Positions 1 to 14,000 are shown, counted from the stretch's first letter. The stretch is 64,000 nucleotides of DNA from Bugula neritina (GCA_964035545.1 OZ037765.1:30802004-30866003); one strand, 5' to 3'. Notes: generated from the sequence alone by a model not told the origin. A program made the numbers and translations.

Positions 1-171
1 ACTGGTTGCATAATTCTAGTATCTATAACATCCTTGATTGCTTTGCCTATAAAGGAAGGATTACATTTTGCTGTAGTGCTTTTCATAAAACTATACGTTG
101 TAGGAACTGCTGGGATATTCCATGTTTCTTTCATTTATCCAGCAAAACTTATAAACTTGGAAGAAATTACG
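1..171 (+). CDS. partial exon, possible SLC22-like MFS transporter
   Basis: The reading frame is open from base 1 and ends at a good 5' splice site (GTGAGT from 172), in phase 0. The 57 codons give two hydrophobic stretches (about residues 4-15 and 24-40). A short tail, YPAKLINLEE, follows them and resembles the end of TM11 in organic-cation type transporters (family pattern: a YTAELFPT-like motif). The family call rests on this single exon and is weak. Upstream exons lie outside the window. I could not find a convincing next exon in 172-1600, so this may be the end of a gene, a gene with a long intron, or a fragment. Confidence 0.35.
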
Positions 172-1616
172 GTGAGTTATCATATCTCTTTGGTATTCGA
201 CTCTTATTCTAAGTATTCATTCATATATAGATGACATATATAATATATACCTGTCATATATATGACAGGTATATAATATTATACATATATCTGTATTATA
301 TACATACAGTGATGGGCTTGCAAGGAAAACATTTGTTATTATTATATTATATTACTTATGAACTAAATATTTACTTTATTTATACAAAATATTAAAATAG
401 GCTAGTTAGGAAGTTTTCAATAATGCATTGCATAACAGTACATTATTACAAATTAATGTTTATACTCAACAATATTTTAATGTTGCATATTACAGTTTAA
501 TTATTGCGACTGCTTTTATCAGCCCAGGAGTGTTTTTTGAAATTTTTGATCTAATTTTAAAAATAGACCAACATTTGAAAATCAGTTGAAAGTTGAAAAC
601 TTTGGTTTTTAAATCATGCAATTTATGTAAAAATAGTGGTTAAGTTGTTATCATAATTCGTACATTGTAATATAATTGATGCAATTGTTAATAGCAGTCA
701 AGCAATTAGAATCCATATAATAATTCTGTTTGATAAATGCTCTCAGTTTTAGTCAATCAGTGTTTAGTGTTTGCTGAATAAGGTATGATTTAAACTACAA
801 GAGAACTATTCTGTATTCTTCAATTTCAGCATTTTAAGAACCAGTTTAAAAATTGTATTGACCCAAATGAAACAAAAGAGTCTTCTAATGTCTGGAACAC
901 AGAATGTAGATGGTGATATTATTAACCCTCCTCCAAATGGGAACACATCCAGTATATTCCTGAAAGGTAATTTATCTCTAGGAGTGCATGCGGAGATATA
1001 CATTGTAAAGATAATGCTATTATTCAGAAGATTTATTACACTCATTTATTAAGTTTAACCATATATTATTTTGAAATCAAATTTGAAAGTTATTTACTTG
1101 ATCAATGATTTACACCTACATTACTGCTAGCCAGTGTAGTGTTAGTGATGACGAAAGAGAATATGCAACACGCTTTAAACTCTTTTATGTTGAAAGTATT
1201 TTCATCACTAAGACTTGGTAATTTATAGCATCGCCTACTCAATTTGTCGCAAATGCACATAAACATGACTTCACTGAATAATTCAATAAATAAATAATAA
1301 TAAATATGTGTTTTTGCAATTCAAACTACGCATGCCACAAACTTTCTCTTGCAACATTTTCAAGTCATAAAGTGAAATATATAGACCGACCTAAAAGAAT
1401 TACTACAACATTCACCATCAGATGAGGGTGCAAACACCAGTTTTCACATTTAAAGGACAAAATTACTCCCAGGAGAGTTTAATTGATTTTCCTTTCCGTA
1501 ACCGCTTGTATAAAGGAGAGAGAGAAATGTTCGTTCTAGCAGTTTTTCTCGAACAACTCACGTAAGCACACTTGCTAATCAAGGAAATAAGCGTGTCTAA
1601 CACAAACATTGCAGGT
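172..1616. other. non-coding gap before the methyltransferase
   Basis: AT-rich sequence with no gene I can support. A perfect 32-bp palindrome lies at 244-275. An acceptor-like site at 494-495 is followed by a short hydrophobic reading frame ending in a stop. Another acceptor-like site near 829 opens a frame running to 1052. Neither can be tied to a family or phased confidently with the exon at 1-171. The bases just before 1617 are open in frame but contain no upstream ATG, so they are probably 5' UTR. Confidence 0.4.
244..275. repeat. perfect 32-bp palindrome
   Basis: An AT-rich perfect inverted repeat without spacer, built around ACCTGTCATATATATGACAG, lies 70 bp downstream of the splice donor of the first exon. 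It could form a cruciform or an RNA hairpin. No function is evident. Confidence 0.7.
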
Positions 1617-3436
1617 ATGACAAGTCGGAATGTAACGGATTTAATTGGATCAGCTAAGAGCATGCCTGGAGTAGAGAGCGCCGAGTTGTACTCTGACACG
1701 GCCGCACAAGTATGCAGACGATCGTTGGAATTACTCTTTCAAGGTAAACAGAGCAAACTAATTTCTAATAAGTGATTTTCATGTCTTTATTAATTTTTCA
1801 TAATAAAGAATGAAGTTTTGATAAGCAAAAACATAAAATATCGAGCAATTTATGGTTTTTTATGATTAATAGTGTTGAGAGAAAAGTGTAATAAAAAGCA
1901 ATGTTTCGTCAAAAGTTAAATTATTTTCCTCTGGCAACTAACTTCCCTAGGGAGGCTCGGTTAATTCTGGTGTTGGTAGAGAAATACAAAATGTAAAAAA
2001 TATTATATAATCTATACAGAATTATATAAGACTGTTTAGTGTTCCATAGTTTAAAATTTGAAATCCAAGTTTGTGCACCTGGGATCTGTGCATTATTGAC
2101 TATTGAAAAAATTGATAATTAAAAAATTTATTTTAATAGTTAGGACATTGCAAATTGATTCTCACAGTTATAGTAATAATCAACTACAACATTGCACAAT
2201 AAAAAAATTTGAGACATTCTATGCTTGTCAATGCAAAAAGTAGTAAATAGCTTTATATTATGAATGCCAGTCAATAAATGAACTTCATTAATAGAATACA
2301 TTATTTTGCAGGTGCTTTGACTTCAGTGAATAGACACAAGGAGCAGACTATATTAGACATTGGCTGTGGTACTGGTGAGGCCACCAACTGCCTCATGCAG
2401 TACCTACCCTTCACCAAGTCTATCACTGCCATAGATAGAAGTATGGAGTTTATTGACTACGCGAGGGAAGTAAACGCATCACCCAGGATAACCTATGAGT
2501 GCCTGAATGCTGAGAAAGACTGGCCTAAAGAGTGGCGTGAGAAATTTACTATGGTAGGTAGCTTAATTTGTTCTGCCCATAATTTTAAAATATATTTTAT
2601 TAAGCCAAGTCATTTACCAACTTTTTATTAAAAACTCAAATCTGATCCAGTGCTGATTTTAAATATGGTATTTACTTGTTGTAATGCTAAATTATCCTTT
2701 AAAATTTTGCAGCCATTTTACAACTATTACAGAATATTGAAATTAAAAATGTTTGGACAGCAAATTTCACAGATTGACAATAAGTTTCAGTATTTTGTGT
2801 GTTTGGTTTAGAGCCTTGCAATGCATGTAGACCGAGTTCTAAGCAACTAAAGGCAAATTAATAGAAAGCAAGCTATAATTATGCTGTTACAAAAAAGATG
2901 TATAAACACACTTTAGATCCTAACAGCTATATATTTGTAATGTTTAGGTGTATTCCAACTACGTATTCCACTGGATTAAGGATCATAACTTATTGCTAAG
3001 ACAAATCAACAGAGCAATGAAAGTCAACAGTGACCTTTTAGTACAATTCTTTCATTCGGCTCAACCAGCAAATAACGAAATGATGGCAGCTAAAAGGGCT
3101 GCCGAAGACTGCGGCATCGTCAATGAAATGCAAGCGGCCATATTGGCTGTGAAGAAAATGGTGCCTATATGGAAGGACGCTAGCTCTTACAGCCGTGTAA
3201 TTTCTTCACTCGGATTCGTAGTGAAAACATGCCGAATTGAAAATAGACAGTACAGGTGTAAATCTAAATTTGAAAGAGCAGGGATGACAGTTACTGTTAG
3301 TCCTTTTATGAATCACGTGCCACAGGATAAGAAGATGTTGTTTGCCACGAAGTATGTGAACTATCTAGCCGACCCTTTTACTATCTATCACAAGGCAGTT
3401 GTGGTGCACGCAATAAAGATCCGCAGCATTGACTGA
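1617..3436 (+). CDS. class I SAM-dependent methyltransferase, JHAMT-like
   Basis: Three exons, 1617-1743, 2312-2553 and 2948-3436, join in frame to 285 residues, the usual size of juvenile hormone acid O-methyltransferases (about 280). The SAM-binding motif I, LDIGCGTGE, is at residues 57-65. An acidic strand-2 region (AIDRSMEFIDYA) follows, and VFHWI at 129-133 sits where JHAMTs have their post-II motif. The AELYSD stretch near the N-terminus is also typical of the family. ATG 1617 is the first in-frame ATG. ATG 1662 would give a protein 15 residues shorter that starts nearer the usual family start. In arthropods the enzyme methylates farnesoic or juvenile hormone acid. Outside arthropods many JHAMT-like paralogues exist and their substrate is unknown, so I leave the symbol blank. 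The class call is firm and the substrate is not. The 3' neighbour TOPBP1 is convergent. Confidence 0.85.
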
Positions 3437-5081
3437 ACTTTATTCTTATTACTCAGCAGTTTTTAACTTATTAATAATAATACTATTTATTGAATGATAT
3501 ATCCTCATGATGAGTCTGTATCATTAGTTATACTTATGTAATTAGTGTCTAGCCCAGGTGGTCAGTGTGGTCCCTAGAGGGTCATCACTTATCTCATAGA
3601 CACATTGGCATACATTTAATGTGTTACCGTGCAGTACCTATACTACATGTATACAAATATGCAGCTATTATTAATGTGTGTATAGTAATGTGTATCCTTG
3701 CAAAATTATAATCAAGCCCTGAGGGATTTTTAATAAGAGTAATATATTTTTGAAATCATTGAGCAATAAATTGCTAAATTCCAACCCATTGATTATTATT
3801 GTTACAGGAAGCTTTAAAAATATACATTTTACTTTAATTGCACCAAACCACACACACACACATCTGAGTTGAGTGCAAAACTGCTGTTTTTAGCAATACC
3901 CAAGGTTTTGACTGATTACAGCATGAAAAGCTATAGAGATGAAAAACTAAAATTAGCTAAAAGTTAGCTTGGTATAAAGGTAACAAAAAACTTATGTGAT
4001 AACAAATATATAGAAATGTATATTTTTGGTGACCAGCAACAATATAAAATAGTTTTAAAATGACAATTATTAATAAAAGCATGTGTATAGTTCATATGGA
4101 CAGTTGACATCATGCGTCTATATGATATTATGCAGATTAATTTTAACACTGTAGATCTTAAACTAAAATGTAAGGTAGAGCTAAAAGCCTGCATATAGGA
4201 ACGATTAAACCCCCTCCCATAAACATAAAACTATGGGTAGCGCCAGGTAAAAATGCTGAATACCAAATGCCACCATTGTGGTTGCACGTAGGAACCACTA
4301 ATGCATGTGCTCGATGGAAAGAGCTCATGCAAAACTAATTCTATAAAATCAATAACACACTTGCAGTGCACGCAAACACCCAACAGAGATCTCACCCAAC
4401 AAGCTATGTGTGAATCATAACTTAGCAAATAAAGTAGTTAACCCCACAACTACATTCTTACCAAATGCAATCAAAGCTAACAAGTCATATCTGGATATAT
4501 AATTCCAAAATTGAAAGTAAAACAATCGGAGATGTTTAGAATTTATAGCATATAAAGTATTATATAAAAGGTAAACTCAATACGAGACATACAAGTCATA
4601 TTAAACAAGAACTCAGAATCATAATAGGTAACACTGCAAGCAAGTGCTTGGTGCAGTATAATTTTATAGTTCACTATTTTTAACTAACCGTGCCTTGCAA
4701 TAATAATCATATATTATTATCATAGTTAAAATAATTGTATATAATGTCAATTTATTATTGATAGTAATAAGAATTAACATATTGATGTTGATACTTATAA
4801 GCATTGAGCTGCTGTGATGAAATGTATAAATTATTTAGTTATTTAAAAACATAAAATATAATAACATTGAGATAAAATTAACAAAAGTGAATTCTTTTTA
4901 CAAAATCAAGTTATAACTAAAAAATTGAAAAAAAACGACAATAAATATGAAATTAAGCTAAACAATAGTAGAATCTATATGTACAATATATAAGAGTTAA
5001 AAACTTCATTACATTCTTGCGTTAGAAAATACATTCCCTAAAGTAATATAAAATAGTGTAGAGTGAGAGGTAAGCGACACA
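3437..5081. other. convergent intergenic region (3' UTRs)
   Basis: Space between the 3' ends of the methyltransferase (+) and TOPBP1 (-). A canonical AATAAA for the plus strand is at 3765-3770, about 330 bases after the methyltransferase stop. TTTATT at 4751-4756 is an AATAAA on the minus strand, about 330 bases past the TOPBP1 stop. A short CA run is at about 3849-3862. Short open frames here resemble no protein I know. Confidence 0.5.
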
Positions 5082-8000
5082 TCAGCTTCGAGCAGAAGTC
5101 CTTCGAGTAGACCGACTAGATGAGAAATTACTCTCATTTCTGCTGGCTCTAAAATATTTATGACATAATATTTTCCAAAGAAAAAGAATATATCATAATA
5201 ACAATTACAGGTGAAATAGTTTGGAACACTAATTAATTATAATATTTGAATCCATCACATTATAAGAAACAAAATAACTAAATTTTTTCAGATGCTGAAT
5301 TGTAAAAACTGTTCACCTAAAAGAAAAAGTTGAATTACAAACTAATGATGATAGACTAATCAAATGGAACACTATAACAATCATAATTTAATTTCAAAAG
5401 CAAACCTTTCAGGTGGGAGCTCAAACTTCAACTTGGTTTCATCAAAACTAGAGTCATTTACCAAGTATGCTGGAATATATTCAGCTTTAAGACATTTAGC
5501 TTTACTGGCTAGCAGTGACTGCATTTCTTCACGCTGCAACAACATATACACACGTTTGTAAGCGGAAGTTTCCATGAGTAATAAAGTTATGCAAGTAAAA
5601 AAACTACATAAAAATTGGTATTGAATAGCCACCCATTGTTATGCGTACCTTGACTTTGACACCAAATCTTTGCATTTCTTAATGATTTTTTAAATTTTTT
5701 TGTATAAACTCATATTTACATTACTCTATTGTTAGAGACAAACAAGAGATTAATTGTACATAGGTTCTCTTTTACAAGCATAGTAATGACAGCAGTAAAG
5801 AATTCAACTAGTGTCTTTATGACAGTAGTAATAAGATGTAAAATAAAGGGTTTAATGAACAACTTGAAGTTTTTATACTCCTCAAGAGCTTTATTATCAA
5901 CAAAAAATAATGTTCCTTAAGCTTGACGTGTCCATCATTAGAGTATAAAGTTGCTGAACTTTGATAATTAAGGAATTGAAAACAAACCCCGAGTTTTTAT
6001 TTTTTTTGTATACTGGAACATTTATCCACAAATACATTAGAAGAGTCTACCTGAATAGCTTTACTAGCAGTTGATACACATCTAGGTTAATACAGCTAAG
6101 GATGCAAAAATGTACTTTTATAAGAGCATCAAAAACTGGCAATTATCGCTTTAGTTCTTGATAACCTATTCTATCAATTGTACAAATGTTGGTTCATATT
6201 GCAGATGATAGTGAAAAATAGTAGGACACGAAATTATTTAAAAAGAGTTATTGAATGTAGGGTTGAGTTTACCCAGTGGTCCCTGTGGTGTAATGGTTGC
6301 AAGCCGGAAGTCTCGGGTTTAAATCCTAATGGGGGCAATTATTTTTCGTTAAACACAGCAGAACTGAAACTCAACACGACAGTTGCCTGATCTCAACACA
6401 ACAGTTGTCTGATCTCAACACAACAGTTGCCTGATCTCAACTCAACAGTTGTCTGATCTCAACAGGACAGTTGTCTGATCTCAACACAACAGTTGTCTGA
6501 TCTCAACAGGACAGTTGTCTGATCTCAACACAACAGTTGTCTGATCTCAACAGGACAGTTGTCTGATCTCAACACAACAGTTGTCTGATCTCAACAGGAC
6601 AGTTGTCTGATCTCAACAGGACAGTTGTCTGATCTCAACACAACAGTTGTCTGATCTCAACAGAACAGTTGTCTGATCTCAACACAACAGTTGTCTGATC
6701 TCAACACAACAGTTGTCTGATCTCAACACAACAGTTGTCTGATCTCAACACAACAGTTGTCTGATCTCAACAGGACAGTTGTCTGATCTCAACTCGACAG
6801 TTGTCTGATCTCAACAGGACAGTTGTCTAGGCTGACAGGGCAGGTGCTTACCTTGAGTCCAGATTTCTTTGAGTCTATAAAGGCATGAGTGGCAACAGAG
6901 AGATCAGCTGGTAATTCACTGCAAAGGAATAAGGAAAGATTTTTCAGTTACTGTAACTCAAAATTTTGATTACACTTTTCATCATTAGCATAAAGAGCCA
7001 GTCTGAATGTCAACAGACTGTTTTATGTTATTTGGTAGGTGCTAAAAATATTAATTCCAACAACATTTCACACATAGAATGGAAATAATATCATGTTTGC
7101 TGAAATCCTGGTTATGACACATATTTTGTTTGAATTTATTGATATGGTGCTAATAATTTGAATAATGAAAATCAGCAGCCAAATGTTTTTTAAACTGTAG
7201 TAAACACTGAAATTTATTTTGCATGTTTTATTGCATTGAAAAAAATAGTTTTTCCCGTAATTGATTCACCTGTGTGTAAGGGAAAGCTGGCAGATCTCAA
7301 AAATCAGTAATATGAAAATAAACAGCTTCCAACACAAAAACATAGATAAACAATGTTCAAATATTTAATCTATAGTAACAAGATTGAAATGCAGCAAAAA
7401 TAAATACCCAACAACTTTTTTTTCTAAATTCTTCCTAATTATTAAAAATATTGATAGACTTTGCACAAGTTTAATTCAAGTTTCAACAAAAAGCACAACT
7501 AAAATTTTGCACACTACACTGATTCTAATCGCCAAAGTGATTAAATTTAGGAACCAGTTTTTATGAAGTTTACCAAGACTTTTGTAACCATGCATTATCA
7601 GCAAAGTAAAATGGTGGTGCTTTATCTTGAATATTAAACTGTTCTGGCTATATGATATAAAGAACCTTATTTCAAAGCCCATTAACGAATGCTATGTTAA
7701 TTTTTCATCTAATAATATGCTGCTCAAACTATATACCTATTTAAAATGATGACATGTCAACTCATAAGTCATTGCAAAAACTTTACAGCTTTTTACACAT
7801 CACGTTTACATGTGACAATACTACAGAGACTACGGTATAGGAAAAGAGAAGTCCCTAAGCACCTGCTGGCACCTGTGAGCACCTGCTGGCACCTGTGAGC
7901 ACCTGCTGGCAGGCGGTTGTCAGCCTACCTGCAGGAAACTATGCTAGCACCTCCCATTTCCAATATTCTTCTCATAGACTCAACTTTGTCTTTTGGCAGA

Positions 8001-11000
8001 GCCAGTATCACCCTCCAATCAGAGAATGGGTTACATCCATTTCCGTTCTATAGACAACATCATTACTATATTACATGCGCTCATACGTGGACAATTTTTC
8101 CATTCATAAAATTAGCTGGCAGCTACTACTCAACTATGTAGTATAAAAATAAAACTGCTCTAGCCAAGTCTGGTCTTCCGTCCAGCATATTGACACTTGA
8201 CCTACGAGAGCAGGTATCTGCCTGTGCACGTGCATGCAGCAGACACTTGAACCCCAAGCATAAATCCCTCACGGAATACAACTGCTACGTAGCAGCTTGA
8301 GGTGATGGCGTCACATAACACGCAATACTCTAGGGGATAAGAAATGTCCAGGGGGTATTTTCTGTTACTATAGTTACTCTCCCATTGGAGTGTCGGAATG
8401 TTTTAAATTAATTTTTTTGTACTTTTTACTACCAACTGTGTTTCACCACCAGGGAATAAAACAACTTTTTTATCCAAATGTTGACACCCAGCCCTATCCA
8501 AAAAACAGTTATTTAGGTTTGAACAATTATTTTTCATTTATTCCAAATTATGAAAATTTATTTTTAGCCTTTAATTTTACTTGTAAATATTCAACCAAGT
8601 TTATTATATAAAAGTAATATCTATACATGAAAAATTTTTTTGAAGCCCCTAGCCTTTGAAATTTAGTTTAAAGAAAATTATGGCTTTTGATAACCGTGAC
8701 TTTAAACTCACTCCTCTTTTAGAACTTAAGGCTACCATAACCAATAGAATCAAATGCCAACTGTAGGATTAACTATACCTGAACAGCTACTCTGCGCCTG
8801 TGAGCTGCCGAGGCATATGTCTGTATGGACGGGTTAGTGGCAGCAATGTGCGTAGCCTTAGGATTCCCCCACTCATATTTTTCTTCCTAGAAATCAAACA
8901 TCCAACTCCACAGTTTCCAGAAAACAAGCTAAGAATAAAGACTCTCATTCGGTTGAGAGAAAATTCTTTAGCAAATATTTTAATACAGTATTGAAATATT
9001 TATTTCATTAATTTATAATTTTCTTACTTTATAACTTCACGATGGTTCTGATAAAATTGAGTTTATATAGCATTAAAATTATATTAAGTTAAAACAACTA
9101 CTTTCTCCATTATAACAATTTGCTGCTACTACTGTAGTCTACCCATCTGCTGCACACTCAAGACAATCTGCTGTCAGCGAATAGAAGGTAATGACTTACT
9201 GGCAGCAGAGAGTTAGATTGAACTGATGACTTGACGTAGGACGTGTCCAATAACCACAAGCCTCTCACCAGAGCACACAGAAACTTCTCATTTCTCTGAG
9301 GTTTATCTAAAAATAATTGCTAATATGTCAAGAAAAAAGCAAGTATTTAGATACCATTGTAGTCAACATCAGCACTAGCTAGCCAACAAATTATGTTAAT
9401 ATATTGAAATATATTTAGATTGTAAAATATTCAATTACAGGTTGTCTTTTGACAGTTTTACTACCAAAAGCAAAAAGAATGAAAATATTATTTAAGCAAG
9501 TTTGGAATGATATACAGTTTCTATTAAAGGTATGCCAGAATAAACTAAGGTGTAGTATAGCTGACAGTAGATTACTAAAAATAATCCTGTTTATTAGTCC
9601 TGTGAAGGTAATTGTCATTAGATTAGTAACCAAAATGGACTACCACACATTACAACATGCGATTTAACTGAAGCCTAAGCCCGTATCTCTATATGAAGAC
9701 ATGCTGCTTAAGATTTGCCTGCGAGAAGCAATTCATATTTTAAAAAATGGTCAGTAATACAATAAAATTAGCAGAAAGTATACTCATGTTGAAATACCTA
9801 CAAATTGCATAATATTTTTAGAATTTAATCTCCATTTACACAATTCCAAAAAGTTTACAAATGAATAAAATTCTAAATTTTGTGTGGGATTAAATGAACA
9901 ATTTCCACTAGAGGAGAATATGCACCAAAATAGACCTGGAGATGCTACAAGACTTTGCCAAAATATAAATAACAAGTAAATCCAGAAGAGCAGTGTGCTT
10001 CTGATGCAACTAGTAGCTTTCTTACCAGTTAGTTTCTACTATTTTTTCAATTATAAGATATGTGATCAAAACATTTCAGATTTGAAATAATTTAATAAAT
10101 AAATGTCGACTAAAAACAAAATTTGATTATAATAAGCAGAATCTAGCGCCCAGGACTGTAAAAAGTTGCCAACAAGTGGAGTGAAATTTATTAGAAGTTA
10201 CATGTAAGTATTATGTATGTATGTATCATACACTATTTAGAATTTAACTCTTAAGCCTTTAAATGTGAAAGGAAATAAATAAAATAAATGATTAGTCCAT
10301 TAGGGCTAATGACTTGTGCTTAAGTTTTCTGAAAATAAAATGTCAGAACACAAAAAGTTGGCTTGTATCACCACAAAAAGTAGCTGTTATGCAGATTGTG
10401 ATGAAGTAATTTTTAGGGCAGCTAAACAGAAATACTATTTATTTAATACAACCCTACAGCTATCAATCTTTTTACAGTGGTCAACATTGTGTCCATCGGA
10501 AGTCCCAGTGACCTTTCAATAAATTTCAGCCATTTTACATTTGCACCTAGCAGGCAATCACTCTCTGGCTTTTTCCCCTCTGAATAGCCATCCTAGAGTG
10601 TGTGGGTAAAACAGCCCGACTCTATACTTACTCAGTATAACATGTGTACATCTTGGCTATATATTAATACTTACTCAGTGTAACATGTGTACATCTTGGC
10701 TATATATTAATACTTACTCAGTATAACATGTGTACATCTTGGCTATATATTAATACTTACTCAGTATAACATGTGTACATCTTGGCTCAAAGTTTGAAGT
10801 AAGTATAGTCTCAGCACCTAACAACTGTAGCTGCTCAGCCAAACTATCTCGCTCCTAGAATAAATCAACAAATCAGATAACAGCAAGAACACAGGCTAAG
10901 AGAAATGCATAGTGTTATATATTGTAAACTTGGCTAAATTAAAAACGATGCTGCTGAAATTACCGTTTTCAGTTCAGGAAAACTTCTGAAATACCAAATG

Positions 11001-14000
11001 AGTTCAAAATTTTGCAGACAATTATTTATTCATTAAAACTAAGCCTGCTAAATATGATGAATTAGCGTAAAGAACTTTAAATTAAAATACATGATAAATA
11101 TAATATTTTTATTGGTTAATTAATAACATGGAGTGTTTAGTAAAAAAATATTTAAATTAAAACTTTAAATATCAAAGGGCTACGGCCAGATTATACTGTA
11201 GCTATTTATCGATACAGCTTTGGCGATATTCATCACTAGCAAAAACTACAATTTCTTTGGACTATAAAACACAATTATTTTATATGAGCTGGAAGTTACA
11301 GTAGGAATGATTACAATGCTCGCAAAGTTTTAATCCCAAAGAAACAAAGGTAACAATATCATAAACAATACAATAAATTTGGGTGTCATTTAAAAATGTA
11401 CCATAATGTGTTATCACAAATATAATTCCAGGGCAATACTACTACATTATAACGACAATGGCAATAGATGGAAAGTGTACTAAATGGTACGGACCAGGAA
11501 CTTTCTGTTGTGTCAAATGATAGTTGTAATATAATACAATATAATACAATGACATAAAATTTATATAATCTCAGCGACAAAAAAGAGTGTATAAAATGGA
11601 TGTGTAGAACAACGTTGATCTCAAAAGTACTTTTTATTTGCCTGTAAAATGCATGTAACAGTCTAAATATTCTCAAGGTTAAAAATGCCAAAACAGCTGG
11701 GCCAACATTGCAGCAGTCCAATGACATTCTAATGTTACTTGGGGTCCACGTAACACTGGCTACAATGCAATGGGGGCATGTAATAGCATTTCAATGAAAA
11801 TAGTCTTGAATATCCCATGGGGCCTCCTTATTACAGAAGGATAAATACCATGAGTAGCTCTAGGAGTGTCTGGGCCACAGGTTGCATTACTATCACAGGA
11901 TTGGGTGGATCCAACCACGGAAATGTTAGTTTGAGGAAGACGCTCCAGGTTAGCTGAGGTGATGACATCAGCTGTCATGCAGGTGATTAATGTACAACAT
12001 CCGCCCTGTCAATCGCATGCCTAGAGCCGAGGCTAAAGGCTGATACTGAGAAACTAGGGCCAAAACCCAGCTGGAATAGAGCTAGCCAATGTACTTTATC
12101 TACACAGGATAATTAAATAAGCTCCGTGGCATAACTTGATATCAAAGTTTTTTTTTCTATTCTCACCTATCTCCGCTTTGTCTAGATATTAAACTATTAA
12201 AAATAATACTATAGCATTATGCATTACTGCAACAACAGCAACTATTTAATATTTATATCATAAAATGTTTTCTTCTATTGCCATTGAAACTAGCTTTCAT
12301 TGCTAAAACTAGTGGTCTAGTAGTGATTTGAATTCTATGTTGTGATTAAACTTAATTAAATAATCATTTTGATTCAATGGGTTTTAATTTAGATTATTCA
12401 ACAGGTAATATTGCTTCAATATTATCAGGAAAATGTACTGAATGCTATAATGATGATTTGTTTTTAACTATATTATGGTGCCCGTTTTATTATTATTATC
12501 CATTCATTACTAACAGATATTGTAAATTTAATTTTTAAAACAAAAATGATCACCAATTTATTATATTTATTAGTAGGCCTACAGCTAAAAGCTTATAAAT
12601 ACTTGTCACTTGTCTATATGAACATCTTTTCCTTGACTGGATAAAAAGCTTGTAAGTAAATTATATTGACCAAGTCATCTCAAGTCATTACTTGCCTAGC
12701 TTGATTTTCTACTTGAGCCATGATTTGATAAAGTTGGAAATGAATTCAACTAAATTTGAATAACATAGTCAGCAGTTTCCAAAAATATGTTCAAAACGAC
12801 ATGCTAAACCAAGACCGGAAATAAGCTAATGCAGTAAAAGTTGCGAGTGGCAATACAAACAGCAGTCATCTACAGAAACCTAAAACGAATATAAACTGCA
12901 GCAGAAAGCCTGTGCACCAGTTTTGACTGCAGCTGTGAAATCGGCAACAATTCTATGAACTAATAGTTGACGCCTTCATCTACCGCAATAGCAAATTACT
13001 CCAAACTCAAGTAATAGCTGCTGGCAATTAGTATATATATATAAAGCATCATCACTGAATCAGCATGTAAAGAGGGGTGCAAGTTTTATTCTGATCCGAT
13101 TGTGTAACGAAATGTTCTCAGGGCAATCAATCTCTGTCAACATATAAGCACCTACATAGTGACACTAGACGATACTAGTCCCAGAACTTAGGCTATTCCT
13201 GTTACCAGGACAGCCCCTCGGCACCAGCTACGGTTTCTCAGAATTCAAGTGAGCCCCAGGCAGCACTCTCACACTATGTGACTATACAGCACACGTTCAA
13301 GGCAGCAGGTTGTAAATACATGCGAATACTATGTCTGAGAGAGCAGTAAAAAGCTTCCGCTATGGTTTCTATTAGAAAACCTGTTTAGCCCAAAAAATGG
13401 GACGTTGTGTGCGGGATTTTCATGCGTCTAACATGCTGAGCGAGAAGTGCAGCAAGCTCGTGCATGTTTGATCTAATTGGCTTATTATCATTTAGCGAGC
13501 ACACTTTTTTAATTTTAATTTACGTTTTAGCTTTTAGCAAAATGAATTAAAACAGTTTCATATAATTTGCATTTCTGCTTTTATAATATCTAAAGTCACT
13601 TTGCCGATGACGTAGTTTCATAAACAAACGCCTGAAGGCGAGCAGTAAAGTTTAACGCTAACATCATTAGCTAATAAATTTTTGCACTCTCAACACACGC
13701 ACCGAGTGTGGCAGGTCTATACGGGTACAGGTTTTCTCGCATGTCACGAGCGTGTAAAATGCGTCTTGTGGCGCTACGCTTATTCTTTAAAATTGAAGAT
13801 TTTTATAGTGATAGCCACCCAAGCGTGACTAGTTCAAACAAATGCCTTTCTTATAAAACTATTCCATCCTGCGTGACAAGTAGACTTCAGCTATCACCAC
13901 AATAGTGTAAACAATACCATGTGAATTTCTGCAATACAACTATAGAAATAAATATCTATTTTTTGTCAAATGAAAGAAAAAAGCCTCATTTTACACAAAA

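Larger units (their letters stand above)
5082..10854 (-). other. TOPBP1: TOPBP1 exons 27-33: BRCT7-BRCT8 and C-terminus
   Basis: Exons: 10761-10854, 9200-9306, 8779-8886, 7929-8047, 6852-6918, 5406-5533, 5082-5148. Exon 27 gives PRCTHVIL and exon 28 KPQRNEKFLCALVRGLWLLD, matching human [20 protein letters not shown]. Exon 29 has EEKYEWGNP and the HRRRVAVQ helix. Exon 30 has DWRVILALPKDKVESMRRIL (BRCT8). Exon 32 has KAEYIPAYLVND (human: RTEYIADYLMQE). In vertebrates BRCT7/8 binds phosphorylated FANCJ and the protein's own C-terminal region. Exon 33 is a short basic tail. Confidence 0.95.

Noticed and set aside
858-1052. 64-codon plus-strand frame before the methyltransferase
   Set aside because: The composition is partly protein-like (NVDGDIINPPP), but no family match was seen, and no splice path links it in frame to 1-171 or to 1617-1743.
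1527-1562. Short ATG frame ending at a GTAAGC site, possibly a first exon of the methyltransferase
   Set aside because: The implied intron (about 53 bases) is too short, and the join would put the methyltransferase out of frame.
6372-6835. Regularly spaced repeats suggesting a CRISPR array
   Set aside because: Units are contiguous without spacers, and the context is an intron of an animal gene.
11386-11727. 113-codon minus-strand hydrophobic frame
   Set aside because: The composition is that of random AT-rich sequence (many Phe, Tyr, Ile, Leu), it has no recognisable motif, and it lies inside a TOPBP1 intron.
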